Source: Arthrobacter oryzae (GTDB lineage: Bacteria > Actinomycetota > Actinomycetes > Actinomycetales > Micrococcaceae). Taken from it: DNA of 64,000 nt. Location: assembly GCF_030812315.1 (NCBI RefSeq), contig NZ_JAUSSM010000005.1:310001-374000 (forward strand), written 5' to 3'. The notes under the pieces were generated by a model. That model saw nothing but the letters and a program-made list of their open reading frames with translations, had not been told where the DNA came from and did not search any database. The translations under genes and the position numbers were made by a program. The number at the start of each line of letters is the position of its first letter. Position 1 is the first letter of the stretch. Of this stretch, positions 8,714 through 17,640 are shown piece after piece.

Positions 8714-9945
8714 CGCACACCCGCCCGCTGGTACCTGCCGACCTCGCTGGCGGCGTGGGCCACCCACTCCAGCGGCCCCCGCCAGTTAAGCGCCGCAAAT
8801 GACCCGCCGATGAGCACCGCGGTCAGGGCCTGGGCGGCATACAGGCCTTCCTCGGTCCAGCCGGCCGGGAGCGGCTGCAGGTACATCGCAGCCACCAGGC
8901 ACACATGCGCCGTGTACAGGCTAAGGGTCATGGCGCCGGCACCACGCAGCGGCAGCAGCAAGTCCAGGCTGAGCCATTCACCCAGCCGGCCTAGAAGCAG
9001 GCAGGCGCCCACCACTGCGGCGGCCACCGCCGACGTGTGGAGCAGGTCCAGCGTCGTACCCGAATGCGGTGCACTGCCCGCCAGCCACCACCACGAGCCC
9101 GATTGCTCTACGCCGGCAAGGTTCACCTGCAGCAGGCTGTCCAGCGGATAGCGTGGGTCAGCCAGCTGCGCCTGCAGTGCCTCCTTGCCGCCCCATTCGC
9201 TCATCATGAGCACGCCCAGCCATTTGGACAGCACAGCCACCACAGTGCCTCCGGCCAGCAGCAGGACCTGCACGGCAAGCTTGGTGAGCGCCAGCCGGCC
9301 GATCACCAGCCCGATCAGCAGGTAACTGAGCCACTGCAGGACGGGGTAGTAGCCGGTCAGGAAAATGTCCCCGAGCAGGCGTCCGGGCGTGGCGAGGTCG
9401 TCCCAGTTGGGGTTGTGGCGCAGCTGCAGCGGCGGGGAAGCGGCCAGGAGCCACGGCCGCAGCAGGTAGGCGAGCACCGGCGAACCAATCACCCAGCCTG
9501 CGGCCAGGGCGCAGAGCGGCCTGATGCTGAGGCCGATGAACGGCAGGACGCACAGGAACAGCACGGCGTAGTGGACCAGGATCACTGCAACGTTGACTTC
9601 CAGCCCGCCGAGGAAGAGCCCGACGACGGCGATCACCAGGGCGCGGAGGGCAATCCCGCGGCGTGCGCCGCGCAGTTCCTGGCCTTCCGGGGGACGCTGC
9701 TTCCCGGTGGACAGGGCGAGCCCGATCCCGGCCAGTACGGCGAACAAGGCCGCCGCCCGCCCCGAGAACGTGAGGCCGATCCACGTGGGCGTCAGTTGCG
9801 CGTCGGCTTCGAACGTGGGGAGCAGGTGCGTGGCCATCATGCCAAGCAGCGCCAGCCCGCGGGCCGCGTCGATTCCGGTGAGTCGTGTCGTCTTGGTGGT
9901 GTCTTTGGCGGTCCGCGAGGGTGAAGCAGTGCCACGGGAGGTCAT
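8710..9945 (-). CDS. Heparan-alpha-glucosaminide N-acetyltransferase-like / DUF418-type membrane protein
   Basis: Integral membrane protein of 411 residues with about ten hydrophobic segments. The N-terminal TRLTGIDAARGLALLGMMATHLLP, with an arginine-glycine pair and a histidine near the first membrane segment, is typical of the DUF1624/heparan-alpha-glucosaminide acetyltransferase and DUF418 families, which are thought to move acyl groups across the membrane onto glycans. The substrate is unknown. Minus-strand GGAGG is not visible at the start. It is convergent with the previous gene and divergent from the SOS-controlled short gene. Confidence 0.8.
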   Translation of the reverse strand: MTSRGTASPSRTAKDTTKTTRLTGIDAARGLALLGMMATHLLPTFEADAQLTPTWIGLTFSGRAAALFAVLAGIGLALSTGKQRPPEGQELRGARRGIALRALVIAVVGLFLGGLEVNVAVILVHYAVLFLCVLPFIGLSIRPLCALAAGWVIGSPVLAYLLRPWLLAASPPLQLRHNPNWDDLATPGRLLGDIFLTGYYPVLQWLSYLLIGLVIGRLALTKLAVQVLLLAGGTVVAVLSKWLGVLMMSEWGGKEALQAQLADPRYPLDSLLQVNLAGVEQSGSWWWLAGSAPHSGTTLDLLHTSAVAAAVVGACLLLGRLGEWLSLDLLLPLRGAGAMTLSLYTAHVCLVAAMYLQPLPAGWTEEGLYAAQALTAVLIGGSFAALNWRGPLEWVAHAASEVGRYQRAGVR

Positions 9946-9984
9946 GAGCCGATCGTCTCATATCCGGGCAGCACCCCTTGTATT

Positions 9985-9998
9985 CGAATATATGTTCG
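9985..9998 (+). promoter_or_regulatory. LexA (SOS) box upstream of the DUF222-like gene
   Basis: CGAATATATGTTCG differs by one base from the actinobacterial LexA palindrome CGAAC-N4-GTTCG. It sits directly before a -10-like TACTAT (10001-10006), which lies six bases before ATG 10013, so LexA bound here would cover the core promoter. Confidence 0.85.
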
Positions 9999-10012
9999 AA
10001 TACTATCGCTTC

Positions 10013-10405
10013 ATGAACAATGCACCAGAACGCCGCACACCAGAGCACGGCCTGCCGGGGCGCGGCATGCCGGAACGCGGTGTGCCGGAGCGCGGGACGC
10101 CAGCGGGTCTGCTCAAGGCGATGAGTCCTGGGGTGGTGGACTACCTTTTCCGCCAGCTGGTGGCCGGCCGCCCGGCCGAGGACATTCAGTGGGGCAACGA
10201 AGGTGTGGCACTCTCGGCCCAGCCGCCCGGCGCAGAGCTGGCGCGGCGGCTCTCCGAGTGCGACCTTGAGGCCCTCACGCCCATGGAGCTCTTCCACTAC
10301 GTCCGGGCAGCCCAGCGGCTCGCCTCGTGGGCGGAGTCGCTCCGGGAGGAGGCCGTCAGCCGCTACTGTGGGACGCCCCCGCCAGGAACCGTGTCAAACC
10401 CCTGA
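10013..10405 (+). CDS. Short DUF222-like protein under an SOS box
   Basis: 130 residues. After a repetitive Arg/Pro/Gly-rich start (PERRTPEHGLPGRGMPERG...), the part from about 85 to 120 (LEALTPMELFHYVRAAQRLASWAESLREEAV) matches the opening helix pattern of DUF222/13E12-type HNH endonucleases. The rest of DUF222 and the HNH domain are missing: translation stops after SRYCGTPPPGTVSNP. It could be a decayed endonuclease gene or a free-standing small SOS protein. The intact SOS promoter argues that it is still regulated. The start is chosen because TACTAT lies six bases upstream (leaderless). Confidence 0.6.
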   Translation: MNNAPERRTPEHGLPGRGMPERGVPERGTPAGLLKAMSPGVVDYLFRQLVAGRPAEDIQWGNEGVALSAQPPGAELARRLSECDLEALTPMELFHYVRAAQRLASWAESLREEAVSRYCGTPPPGTVSNP

Positions 10406-10478
10406 ATAGTGACGACTGAAGGGCCGAATTTGACGATCATCACGCCGCCGCCATTGTCCTAACAAGGCGGGGACAGGG

Positions 10479-10492
10479 TAACGTTTTTCCTA
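10479..10492 (+). promoter_or_regulatory. Leaderless-type promoter of dapA
   Basis: TAACGT (10479-10484) ends seven bases before ATG 10492. TTGTCC (10454-10459) is a plausible -35 with a 19-base spacer. There is no Shine-Dalgarno. Confidence 0.5.
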
Positions 10493-11400
10493 TGGCTGAC
10501 ACTTCCGCGAATATCCCTGCTTTTGGCACCCTCCTGACCGCCATGGTCACGCCGTTCACTGTCGACGGCAAAGTGGACTACCAGCAGGCGGCGGAACTGG
10601 CCGTGAAGCTTGTCGACGACGGCTGCGACGGCCTGGTCGTCACCGGAACCACCGGCGAAACCTCCACCCTCACCGACGAGGAGAACGTGGGGATGTTCCG
10701 TGCGGTGAAGGAAGCTGTTGGCGGCCGTGCCGCGATCATCGCCGGCACCGGCACCAACGACACCGCGCACTCCGTGCATCTTTCCCGGCTGGCAGCCGAC
10801 GTAGGCGTCGACGGCCTCCTGATCGTCACGCCGTACTACAACAAGCCCAGCCAGGCCGGCGTGCGCGCGCACTTTGAGGCCGTCGCATCCTCCACCGATG
10901 TGCCCGTGATGCTCTACGACATCCCCGGCCGCTCTTCGATCCAGATTGCTCCGGACACCATGATCCGTCTGGCAGAGCACCCGAACATCGTCGCGGTCAA
11001 GGACGCCAAGGCCGATTTCGCTGCCGCCACCCGCGTCATGGCGGAGACCGACCTTCTCTTTTACTCCGGCGACGACGGCCTGACCCTGCAGTGGATGGCG
11101 CTGGGCGCCGTCGGACTCGTGGGCGTCACCACCCACGTTGCCACCCGCCGGTTCCGCGAGCTAATCGACGCCGTCAACGCGAACGACTTCGGCACCGCCC
11201 GGAAGATCAATTTTGAACTCGAACCTGTTGTCCGGGCCACGATGACCCGCGTGCAGGGGGCCGTTGCGGCCAAGCAGATTCTTAAATGGCAGGGAGTCCT
11301 GCCCAACTCGGTTGTCCGTTTGCCCCTCGTGGAGCCGGACGAAGCCGAGATCGTAACCATCCGCGAGGATTTGGCGGAAGCAGGAATGGTCTTTTCCTGA
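10492..11400 (+). CDS. dapA: 4-hydroxy-tetrahydrodipicolinate synthase DapA
   Basis: Condenses pyruvate with aspartate semialdehyde, the committed step to diaminopimelate and lysine. 302 residues forming a TIM barrel with GTTGETSTL, TPYYNKPSQ (catalytic tyrosine), YDIPGRS and the Schiff-base lysine in VAVKDAKAD. Full length. It is followed 42 bases later by rnj, a conserved actinobacterial pair. Confidence 0.97.
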   Translation: MADTSANIPAFGTLLTAMVTPFTVDGKVDYQQAAELAVKLVDDGCDGLVVTGTTGETSTLTDEENVGMFRAVKEAVGGRAAIIAGTGTNDTAHSVHLSRLAADVGVDGLLIVTPYYNKPSQAGVRAHFEAVASSTDVPVMLYDIPGRSSIQIAPDTMIRLAEHPNIVAVKDAKADFAAATRVMAETDLLFYSGDDGLTLQWMALGAVGLVGVTTHVATRRFRELIDAVNANDFGTARKINFELEPVVRATMTRVQGAVAAKQILKWQGVLPNSVVRLPLVEPDEAEIVTIREDLAEAGMVFS

Positions 11401-11442
11401 TCGGTAAAGACCCCCACTGTTCCGCCCGGAAAGTAGTGCATT

Positions 11443-13134
11443 ATGACCCAAACCGCCCTTCCTGGCCTTGTCACGCCACCGAAACTGCCCCAGGGCACCC
11501 TGCGGATCGTGCCGCTCGGCGGCCTCGGGGAGATCGGCCGCAACATGGCCGTCTTCGAAATCGACGGCAAGCTGCTCATCGTCGACTGCGGTGTCCTCTT
11601 CCCTGAGGAGACCCAGCCCGGCGTCGACCTCATCCTGCCCGATTTCTCCTACATCGAGAACCGGCTTGATGACATTGTGGCCGTCGTCCTGACCCACGGC
11701 CACGAGGACCACATCGGTGCCGTGCCGTACCTGCTGCGCCTGCGCGCCGACATTCCCCTGGTCGGATCCCAGCTCACGCTTGCCCTCATCGAGGCCAAGC
11801 TGCAGGAACACCGGATCAAGCCTTACACGCTCACAGTGACCGAGGGCCAGGTGGAGCACTTCGGTCCCTTCGAAACCGAGTTCGTCGCCGTCAACCACTC
11901 GATTCCCGATGCTCTGGCCGTGTTCATCCGCACAGCCGGCGGCACCGTGCTGCACACTGGCGACTTCAAGATGGACCAGCTTCCGCTGGACGGCCGCATC
12001 ACGGACCTCCGCCACTTCGCCAAGCTGGGCGAAGAAGGCGTTGACCTGTTCATGTCCGACTCCACCAACGCGGACGTCCCCGGCTTCACCACCGCCGAGA
12101 AGGAAATCGGCCCCACCCTGGACCGGCTCTTCGGGCAGGCCAGCAAGCGGATCATCGTCGCTTCCTTCTCCTCGCACGTCCACCGCGTCCAGCAGGTCCT
12201 GGACGCCGCGGCCAACCACAACCGCAAGGTTGCCTTCGTAGGCCGCTCCATGGTCCGCAACATGGCCATCGCGGCAAAGCTTGGCTACCTTGACGTGCCG
12301 GACGGCATCCTGGTGGACATCAAGAACATCGACAACCTGCCGGACAACCGCGTAGTGCTGATGTCCACGGGTTCGCAGGGCGAGCCGATGGCTGCTTTGT
12401 CGCGGATGGCCAACGGGGACCACCGCGTCGTCGTCGGCAAGGGCGACACCGTCATCCTGGCCTCCAGCCTGATCCCGGGCAACGAGAACGCGGTTTTCCG
12501 CATCATCAACGGCCTGCTGAAGCTCGGTGCCGACGTCATCCACAAGGGCAACGCCAAGGTCCACGTGTCCGGGCACGCCGCGGCCGGGGAACTGCTGTAC
12601 TGCTACAACATCCTCGAACCGCTGAACGCCATGCCGGTGCACGGCGAGACGCGGCACCTGATCGCCAACGGCAAGATCGCCCTCGAATCGGGCGTGCCTG
12701 ATGAGAGCATCCTCCTGGCTGACAACGGCACCGTGATCGACCTCCGCGACCACCAGGCCGACGTCGTGGGCCAGGTCGAGGTGGGCTTTGTCTACGTCGA
12801 CGGCTCCAGCGTCGGCGAAGTCACGGAGGCCGACCTGAAGGACCGCCAGACGCTCGGTGATGAAGGGTTCATCTCCATCATCACGGTCATCCACCGCGCC
12901 ACCGGCAAGGTGGTCTCCGGGCCGGAAATCCACGCCCGCGGCGTGGCTGAAGACGATGCGGTCTTCGACGAAATCATTCCCAAGATCAACGCCGCGCTGG
13001 AGGAGGCCGTGCTCAACCACGCGGACCACACCACGCACCAGCTCCAGCAGGTTGTCCGCCGCGTTGTCGGTACATGGGTCAACCGCAAGCTGCGCCGCAA
13101 GCCCATGATTATCCCGGTGGTCCTCGAGGCCTAA
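11443..13134 (+). CDS. rnj: Ribonuclease J
   Basis: Metallo-beta-lactamase/beta-CASP ribonuclease (5' exonuclease and endonuclease) acting in RNA turnover and rRNA maturation. 563 residues. Metal ligands appear in LTHGHEDHIGAVPYLL, in the NHSIPDALAV region and in HTGDFKMD. Beta-CASP motifs include FMSDSTNAD, ASFSSHVHRVQQ and VHVSGHAAAGELL, and MPVHGETRHL follows. The C-terminal domain ends KPMIIPVVLEA. No ribosome-binding site is obvious before ATG 11443. Confidence 0.96.
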   Translation: MTQTALPGLVTPPKLPQGTLRIVPLGGLGEIGRNMAVFEIDGKLLIVDCGVLFPEETQPGVDLILPDFSYIENRLDDIVAVVLTHGHEDHIGAVPYLLRLRADIPLVGSQLTLALIEAKLQEHRIKPYTLTVTEGQVEHFGPFETEFVAVNHSIPDALAVFIRTAGGTVLHTGDFKMDQLPLDGRITDLRHFAKLGEEGVDLFMSDSTNADVPGFTTAEKEIGPTLDRLFGQASKRIIVASFSSHVHRVQQVLDAAANHNRKVAFVGRSMVRNMAIAAKLGYLDVPDGILVDIKNIDNLPDNRVVLMSTGSQGEPMAALSRMANGDHRVVVGKGDTVILASSLIPGNENAVFRIINGLLKLGADVIHKGNAKVHVSGHAAAGELLYCYNILEPLNAMPVHGETRHLIANGKIALESGVPDESILLADNGTVIDLRDHQADVVGQVEVGFVYVDGSSVGEVTEADLKDRQTLGDEGFISIITVIHRATGKVVSGPEIHARGVAEDDAVFDEIIPKINAALEEAVLNHADHTTHQLQQVVRRVVGTWVNRKLRRKPMIIPVVLEA

Positions 13135-13320
13135 GCATCCGGACTTGCGCCACCTGGGCCTTCCCCGCAGAAACGTTGCCGCCACGGCAGCCGCCTGCGG
13201 GGGAGGCCCGGCCGTTTAAGCCGTTTTCACCGCGGGGAAGGATGTTTGGTTTCCCGGCGTTCTCCGCAACATGCGGCCCGGACTGCCCCGGAAATCCGCG
13301 GTTTTTGCGCTTAGTTCGGG

Positions 13321-13334
13321 TACCGTGGCGGGTA
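13321..13334 (+). promoter_or_regulatory. Leaderless-type promoter of ftsK
   Basis: TACCGT (13321-13326) ends seven bases before the chosen ATG 13334. This also argues against the in-frame ATG at 13271. Confidence 0.45.
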
Positions 13335-16264
13335 TGGCGACACGTACCTCCTCCGCGCCTAGAGGCAACTCAAGCGGTAAATCAGGCAGCTCTGTGGGCA
13401 GGGGCTCCGGCTCCGCTGCGTCCAAATCCAGCCGGACCGGAGGAACGTCGGGCACGGCGCGCACACGTCAGATGGCCGCCGTCGAACCCCGCCAGCCGTG
13501 GCTCGTGCGGGTGGCCGCCGGGGCGTGGCTGGGGATCGGCCACGTCGTCGGCGGGGGCGTGCGCAGGATCGGGTACGACGTCAGCGACCTCGCGCCGGAG
13601 GACCGCCGGGACGGGGCTGCCCTCTTCAACCTCGCACTAGGCGTGTTCGTTGCCACCTTCGCCTGGTGGGGCTTTACGGGGTGGTTCCCCGACACTGTCT
13701 TCGCGATCGTCAACGGGACCTTCGGCTGGATGTCCCTGCTGCTGCCGCTGATGCTCTTCGTCTGCGCCTTCCGGCTGTTCCGCCAGCCGTCGGACGGGCG
13801 GGGCAACAACAGGATCGGCATCGGCTTCATGATCATGACGTTTGCCGGCTGCGGCCTGGCACATGTCATTGGCGGCCAGCCCACTGTAGTGGACGGATTC
13901 GACGGCCTGCGCCGGGCCGGTGGAATGCTCGGATTCCTGGCCGCCTCACCGCTTGCCGCCCTGCACACCGCAGTGCCGGTGGCCGTCTACGGACTTCTTG
14001 CCTTCACGTCCCTCCTGATCATCACGGCCACCCCGTTTGGCGCCATTCCGCGCCGGATCAAGGACGCCTATGAGCACCTCATGGGCATCGACCTGCAGGA
14101 ACCCGGCGACGCCCACGACCGCAGCTACCTCTACGAGAACTCCGCCCCGGCAGCGCCGAAAAAGAAGAGGCGCGGCCGGCTGTTCGGCAAGGACCCGGAC
14201 ACCGATCCCCGCCTCGAGGGCTACGTTGGCGACGAAGCGTTCGAACATGCCGTCATCGACGACGACGAGGCCACCGACAGCGCCAACGGCACCAATGCAG
14301 GCGGCAAGGGGGCCCGCCCGGCGCCCGGCGTCCGGCGGCCCACCCAGGCCGAGATCGCCGTCGAAAAGATCAAGGCAGCCCAGGGCCTTGGATCCAAGGA
14401 TTCTAACGGCGAGAACGCCACCGAGGCGATCCCGCTCGTCACCCCGGGCATGGTCGCCGCCGGTTCGCTGAACGCTGTGGCCCCAGCAGCTGCAGGGGCG
14501 GCCGCCGCGGCCGCGCAGGTGCCTTCACGCCCCGTTGCCCCGCCGCCACTGCCCACGCCCATCCCGCAGCGCACGGAGCAGCTATCGCTCGCCGGAGACG
14601 TCACCTACACCCTGCCGTCCTCGGACGTACTGGCACCCGGCTCAATCCCCAAGGAGCGCACCGAGGCCAACGACGCAATTGTGGCCTCCCTCACGGACAC
14701 GCTGAACCAGTTCAACGTCGACGCGCAGGTCACCGGCTTCAGCCGGGGGCCTACAGTCACGCGCTACGAAATCGAACTGTCCGCGGGCACCAAGGTGGAA
14801 CGTGTCACCGCGCTCTCCAAGAACATCTCCTACGCCGTCGCCTCGAGCGACGTCCGCATCCTGAGCCCGATTCCCGGCAAGTCCGCAATCGGCATCGAGA
14901 TCCCCAACACGGACCGCGAGACGGTCTCCCTCGGCGATGTGCTCCGTAGCCAGAACGCCCGCCGGACCGACCACCCCATGGTTATGGGTGTGGGCAAGGA
15001 CGTCGAGGGCGGCTACGTGGTGGCCAACCTGGCAAAGATGCCCCACCTGCTCGTGGCCGGTGCCACCGGTGCCGGTAAGTCCTCGTTCGTGAACTCCATG
15101 ATCACGTCCATCCTGATGCGTGCCACCCCGGACGAGGTCCGCATGGTCATGGTGGACCCCAAGCGCGTGGAGCTCACGGCATACGAAGGTGTGCCGCACC
15201 TGATCACACCCATCATCACCAACCCCAAGAAGGCAGCCGAGGCCCTTCAGTGGGTGGTCCGGGAAATGGATGCCCGCTACGACGACCTCGCAAACTACGG
15301 GTTCAAGCACATCGATGACTTCAACAAGGCTGTCCGGGCCGGCAAGGTCCACCCGCCGGTCGACTCCAAGCGCGTCATCCGCCCCTACCCGTACCTGCTG
15401 GTGATCGTGGACGAGCTCGCCGACCTCATGATGGTCGCCCCGCGCGACGTCGAAGATTCCATCGTCAGGATCACCCAGCTGGCGCGTGCAGCCGGTATCC
15501 ACCTGGTGCTCGCCACCCAGCGGCCCTCGGTGGACGTCGTCACCGGCCTGATCAAGGCCAACGTGCCGTCCCGCATGGCCTTCGCCACCTCCTCTGTCAC
15601 CGACTCCCGCGTGGTCCTGGACCAGCCCGGCGCGGAGAAGCTCATCGGCCAGGGCGACGCGCTCTTCCTGCCCATGGGCGCTTCCAAGGCCATGCGTGTG
15701 CAGGGGGCCTGGGTCACGGAGTCGGAAATCCACAAGGTCGTGGAGCACGTCAAGGGCCAGCTCAAGGCCGTGTACCGCGACGACGTGGCCCCCGAGGCGC
15801 AGAAGAAGCAGATCGACGACGACATCGGGGACGACCTCGAAGTCCTCCTGCAGGCCACCGAGCTCGTCGTCACCACCCAGTTCGGGTCAACATCCATGCT
15901 GCAGCGCAAGCTGCGCGTCGGCTTCGCCAAGGCAGGCCGGCTCATGGACCTCCTCGAATCCAGGGGAGTGGTGGGGCCCTCGGAGGGTTCCAAGGCCCGC
16001 GACGTGCTGGTTAAGCCCGATGACCTGGCGGCGGTCCTCGCAGCCATGAAGGGCCAGGACGCCCCGGCTGCGCCGGATTCCCAGACCGCGGCACTGAGCG
16101 ACAACGCCAATTCGAACATCGCCCAGGGTGGCTACGCCGAGGACCTCGTGGCGGCGGACCTGGACAACCGCACCCAGAAAGTCGAATACTACGACGGCGC
16201 CGACGGCAACTCCGGTGACGACGAAGACGGCTCCGAGGACGCCTGGTCCCTCACCGGACGGTAG
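13334..16264 (+). CDS. ftsK: DNA translocase FtsK
   Basis: Septum-located DNA pump that clears chromosomes and activates XerCD recombination at division. 976 residues from ATG 13334. After a Ser/Gly/Thr-rich basic start come four membrane segments (roughly 60-240), a Pro/Ala-rich linker, an alpha-beta domain (GPTVTRYEIELSAGTKVERV), the RecA-like motor with Walker A GATGAGKSS and Walker B LLVIVDELADLMM, and a C-terminal gamma winged helix (TTQFGSTSMLQRKLRVGFAKAGRLMDLLESRGVVGP) that reads KOPS sites. The 21 residues upstream of this start look unlike FtsK. Confidence 0.95.
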   Translation: MATRTSSAPRGNSSGKSGSSVGRGSGSAASKSSRTGGTSGTARTRQMAAVEPRQPWLVRVAAGAWLGIGHVVGGGVRRIGYDVSDLAPEDRRDGAALFNLALGVFVATFAWWGFTGWFPDTVFAIVNGTFGWMSLLLPLMLFVCAFRLFRQPSDGRGNNRIGIGFMIMTFAGCGLAHVIGGQPTVVDGFDGLRRAGGMLGFLAASPLAALHTAVPVAVYGLLAFTSLLIITATPFGAIPRRIKDAYEHLMGIDLQEPGDAHDRSYLYENSAPAAPKKKRRGRLFGKDPDTDPRLEGYVGDEAFEHAVIDDDEATDSANGTNAGGKGARPAPGVRRPTQAEIAVEKIKAAQGLGSKDSNGENATEAIPLVTPGMVAAGSLNAVAPAAAGAAAAAAQVPSRPVAPPPLPTPIPQRTEQLSLAGDVTYTLPSSDVLAPGSIPKERTEANDAIVASLTDTLNQFNVDAQVTGFSRGPTVTRYEIELSAGTKVERVTALSKNISYAVASSDVRILSPIPGKSAIGIEIPNTDRETVSLGDVLRSQNARRTDHPMVMGVGKDVEGGYVVANLAKMPHLLVAGATGAGKSSFVNSMITSILMRATPDEVRMVMVDPKRVELTAYEGVPHLITPIITNPKKAAEALQWVVREMDARYDDLANYGFKHIDDFNKAVRAGKVHPPVDSKRVIRPYPYLLVIVDELADLMMVAPRDVEDSIVRITQLARAAGIHLVLATQRPSVDVVTGLIKANVPSRMAFATSSVTDSRVVLDQPGAEKLIGQGDALFLPMGASKAMRVQGAWVTESEIHKVVEHVKGQLKAVYRDDVAPEAQKKQIDDDIGDDLEVLLQATELVVTTQFGSTSMLQRKLRVGFAKAGRLMDLLESRGVVGPSEGSKARDVLVKPDDLAAVLAAMKGQDAPAAPDSQTAALSDNANSNIAQGGYAEDLVAADLDNRTQKVEYYDGADGNSGDDEDGSEDAWSLTGR

Positions 16265-16273
16265 CCTAGGAGA

Positions 16274-16915
16274 GTGACTAGCACTGAAGCCAACAGCTCA
16301 GGCTCCGCCTCCGGGATCTGGAACCTTCCGAACATCCTGACGATGCTGCGGATTGCCCTGGTGCCGTTCTTCGTCTGGTTCCTCGTCGCGGACGCCCCGG
16401 GGCTCGAAAGCCAGGACGGCGCCTGGCGCTGGGCCGCTGCCCTGACGTTCGCCGTCGCGATCTACACCGACAAGCTCGACGGCGACATCGCCCGCAGCCG
16501 GGGACTCATCACCAACTTCGGCAAGATCGCCGATCCCATCGCGGACAAACTGCTGACGGGCTCTGCCCTGGTGATGCTCTCCCTCCTGAGCGAGCTGCCC
16601 TGGTGGATCACCATCCTGATCCTGGTCCGCGAGTGGGGAATCACGGCTCTCCGGTTCTTCGTCATCCGCTATGGCGTCATGCCGGCGTCGCGCGGCGGCA
16701 AACTGAAGACCGTTGTGCAGACCGTTGCGATCATGCTGTATGTGATTCCGCTCGCATCGCTGGCGCCCTGGCTGGGTGTGGTCGCCTTCCTGGTGATGCT
16801 CGCCGCCGTCGCCATCACCGTCTGGACCGGAGTCCAGTATGTTGTTGAAGCACTCAAGCTGCGGGCGAGCGGACGGCGTGCCGCCAGCCAGCGCATCCAA
16901 GGAGAAATGCCGTGA
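16274..16915 (+). CDS. pgsA: CDP-diacylglycerol-glycerol-3-phosphate 3-phosphatidyltransferase PgsA
   Basis: Makes phosphatidylglycerophosphate in the membrane. 213 residues, five to six hydrophobic segments, and the CDP-alcohol phosphotransferase signature starting at DKLDGDIARSR and completed by GKIADPIADK, with all conserved aspartates present. GTG 16274 lies nine bases after the ftsK stop. TAGCCT (16262-16267) ends six bases before it, so an additional internal leaderless start is possible. The stop overlaps cinA by four bases. Confidence 0.94.
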   Translation: MTSTEANSSGSASGIWNLPNILTMLRIALVPFFVWFLVADAPGLESQDGAWRWAAALTFAVAIYTDKLDGDIARSRGLITNFGKIADPIADKLLTGSALVMLSLLSELPWWITILILVREWGITALRFFVIRYGVMPASRGGKLKTVVQTVAIMLYVIPLASLAPWLGVVAFLVMLAAVAITVWTGVQYVVEALKLRASGRRAASQRIQGEMP

Positions 16916-17406
16916 GCAATCTGCACCGCATCGCCGAACAGGCAGTTACCGGCGCCATCGCGCGGGGACTGACAGTCGCCACCGCCGAATCTCTGACAGC
17001 GGGCATGGTGACGGCGGTGCTCGCTGACACGCCAGGCGCCTCGGGCATGCTCCAGGGCGGCGTGGTGTCCTACCAGAACTCGGTCAAGGCCGACGTCCTG
17101 GGCGTGCCCCAGGAGCTGCTTGACGCCGTCGGATCCGTCGAGGGAGCCGTTGCGGAAGCGATGGCGGCGGGAGCCCGAAAGGCCTGCGGGGCTGACATCG
17201 GGGTGTCGACAACCGGCGTCGCGGGTCCGGAACCTCACGGCGGGAAAGCCGTGGGAACAGTCTTCGTCGGCATCGCCTCTTCGGCGGGCACGACGTCGTT
17301 CGGTTACGTTTTCGAGGGGAACCGCGCCGACATCCGCGGCCAGGCATGCGCGGCCGCTTTGGAGCGGCTGCTTGAGGCACTATCTTCCGAGGCTTACCCG
17401 GCGTAA
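16912..17406 (+). CDS. cinA: CinA C-terminal family nicotinamide-nucleotide amidohydrolase
   Basis: Deamidates nicotinamide mononucleotide to nicotinate mononucleotide in pyridine nucleotide salvage. 164 residues corresponding only to the PncC/CinA-C domain, as is usual in actinobacteria: TVATAESLTAGMVTAVLADTPGAS, GGVVSYQNSVK, STTGVAGPEPHGGKAVGTVFVG and a C-terminal helix. Starts with GTG overlapping the pgsA stop. pgsA-cinA-clgR is a conserved actinobacterial order. Confidence 0.92.
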   Translation: MSNLHRIAEQAVTGAIARGLTVATAESLTAGMVTAVLADTPGASGMLQGGVVSYQNSVKADVLGVPQELLDAVGSVEGAVAEAMAAGARKACGADIGVSTTGVAGPEPHGGKAVGTVFVGIASSAGTTSFGYVFEGNRADIRGQACAAALERLLEALSSEAYPA

Positions 17407-17414
17407 AGTTGCCG

Positions 17415-17440
17415 GGAACAAAATTTGATTCCTAATAGTT
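17415..17440 (+). promoter_or_regulatory. Candidate SigR/SigH-type ECF promoter upstream of clgR
   Basis: GGAAC (17415-17419), an exact 18-base spacer, then GTT (17438-17440). This matches the GGAA-N18-19-GTT pattern of thiol-stress sigma factors (SigH/SigR) and the related SigE group. It lies 201 bases before the clgR ATG and just after the cinA stop. Confidence 0.5.
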
Positions 17441-17496
17441 GTTACATTGTGTCGCTTCCGAATCATGGAGGCGCCTAGGATGAGTAAATAATTATT

Positions 17497-17519
17497 GGTT
17501 CGCCTGATGAGGGCGGACC
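17497..17519. promoter_or_regulatory. Inverted repeat in the clgR leader
   Basis: GGTTCGCC (17497-17504) and GGCGGACC (17512-17519) form eight-base arms with one mismatch around a seven-base centre. It could be an operator for ClgR itself or an RNA hairpin in the leader. The arm spacing does not fit the published ClgR consensus that I recall, so the regulator is not assigned. Confidence 0.4.
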
Positions 17520-17640
17520 TGACGTACGAGGGAGCAAGGCGATACAGATGGTAAAGCAGCCCGTATCCGTGAACGGCGTTGTCCGCTGGAAGGATGTGGG
17601 CCTCGCCGATCAGGCAAAGAGCGAACAGAAGGAGCGCAAG

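Noticed and set aside
14642..15748. 368-residue minus-strand ORF inside ftsK
   Set aside because: Low-complexity His/Val/Asp-rich translation typical of antisense frames in G+C-rich genes; ftsK is clearly the real gene.
17497..17519. Assignment of the inverted repeat as a ClgR operator
   Set aside because: The distance between CGCC and GCG is longer than in the ClgR consensus I recall, so only an unspecified inverted repeat is reported.
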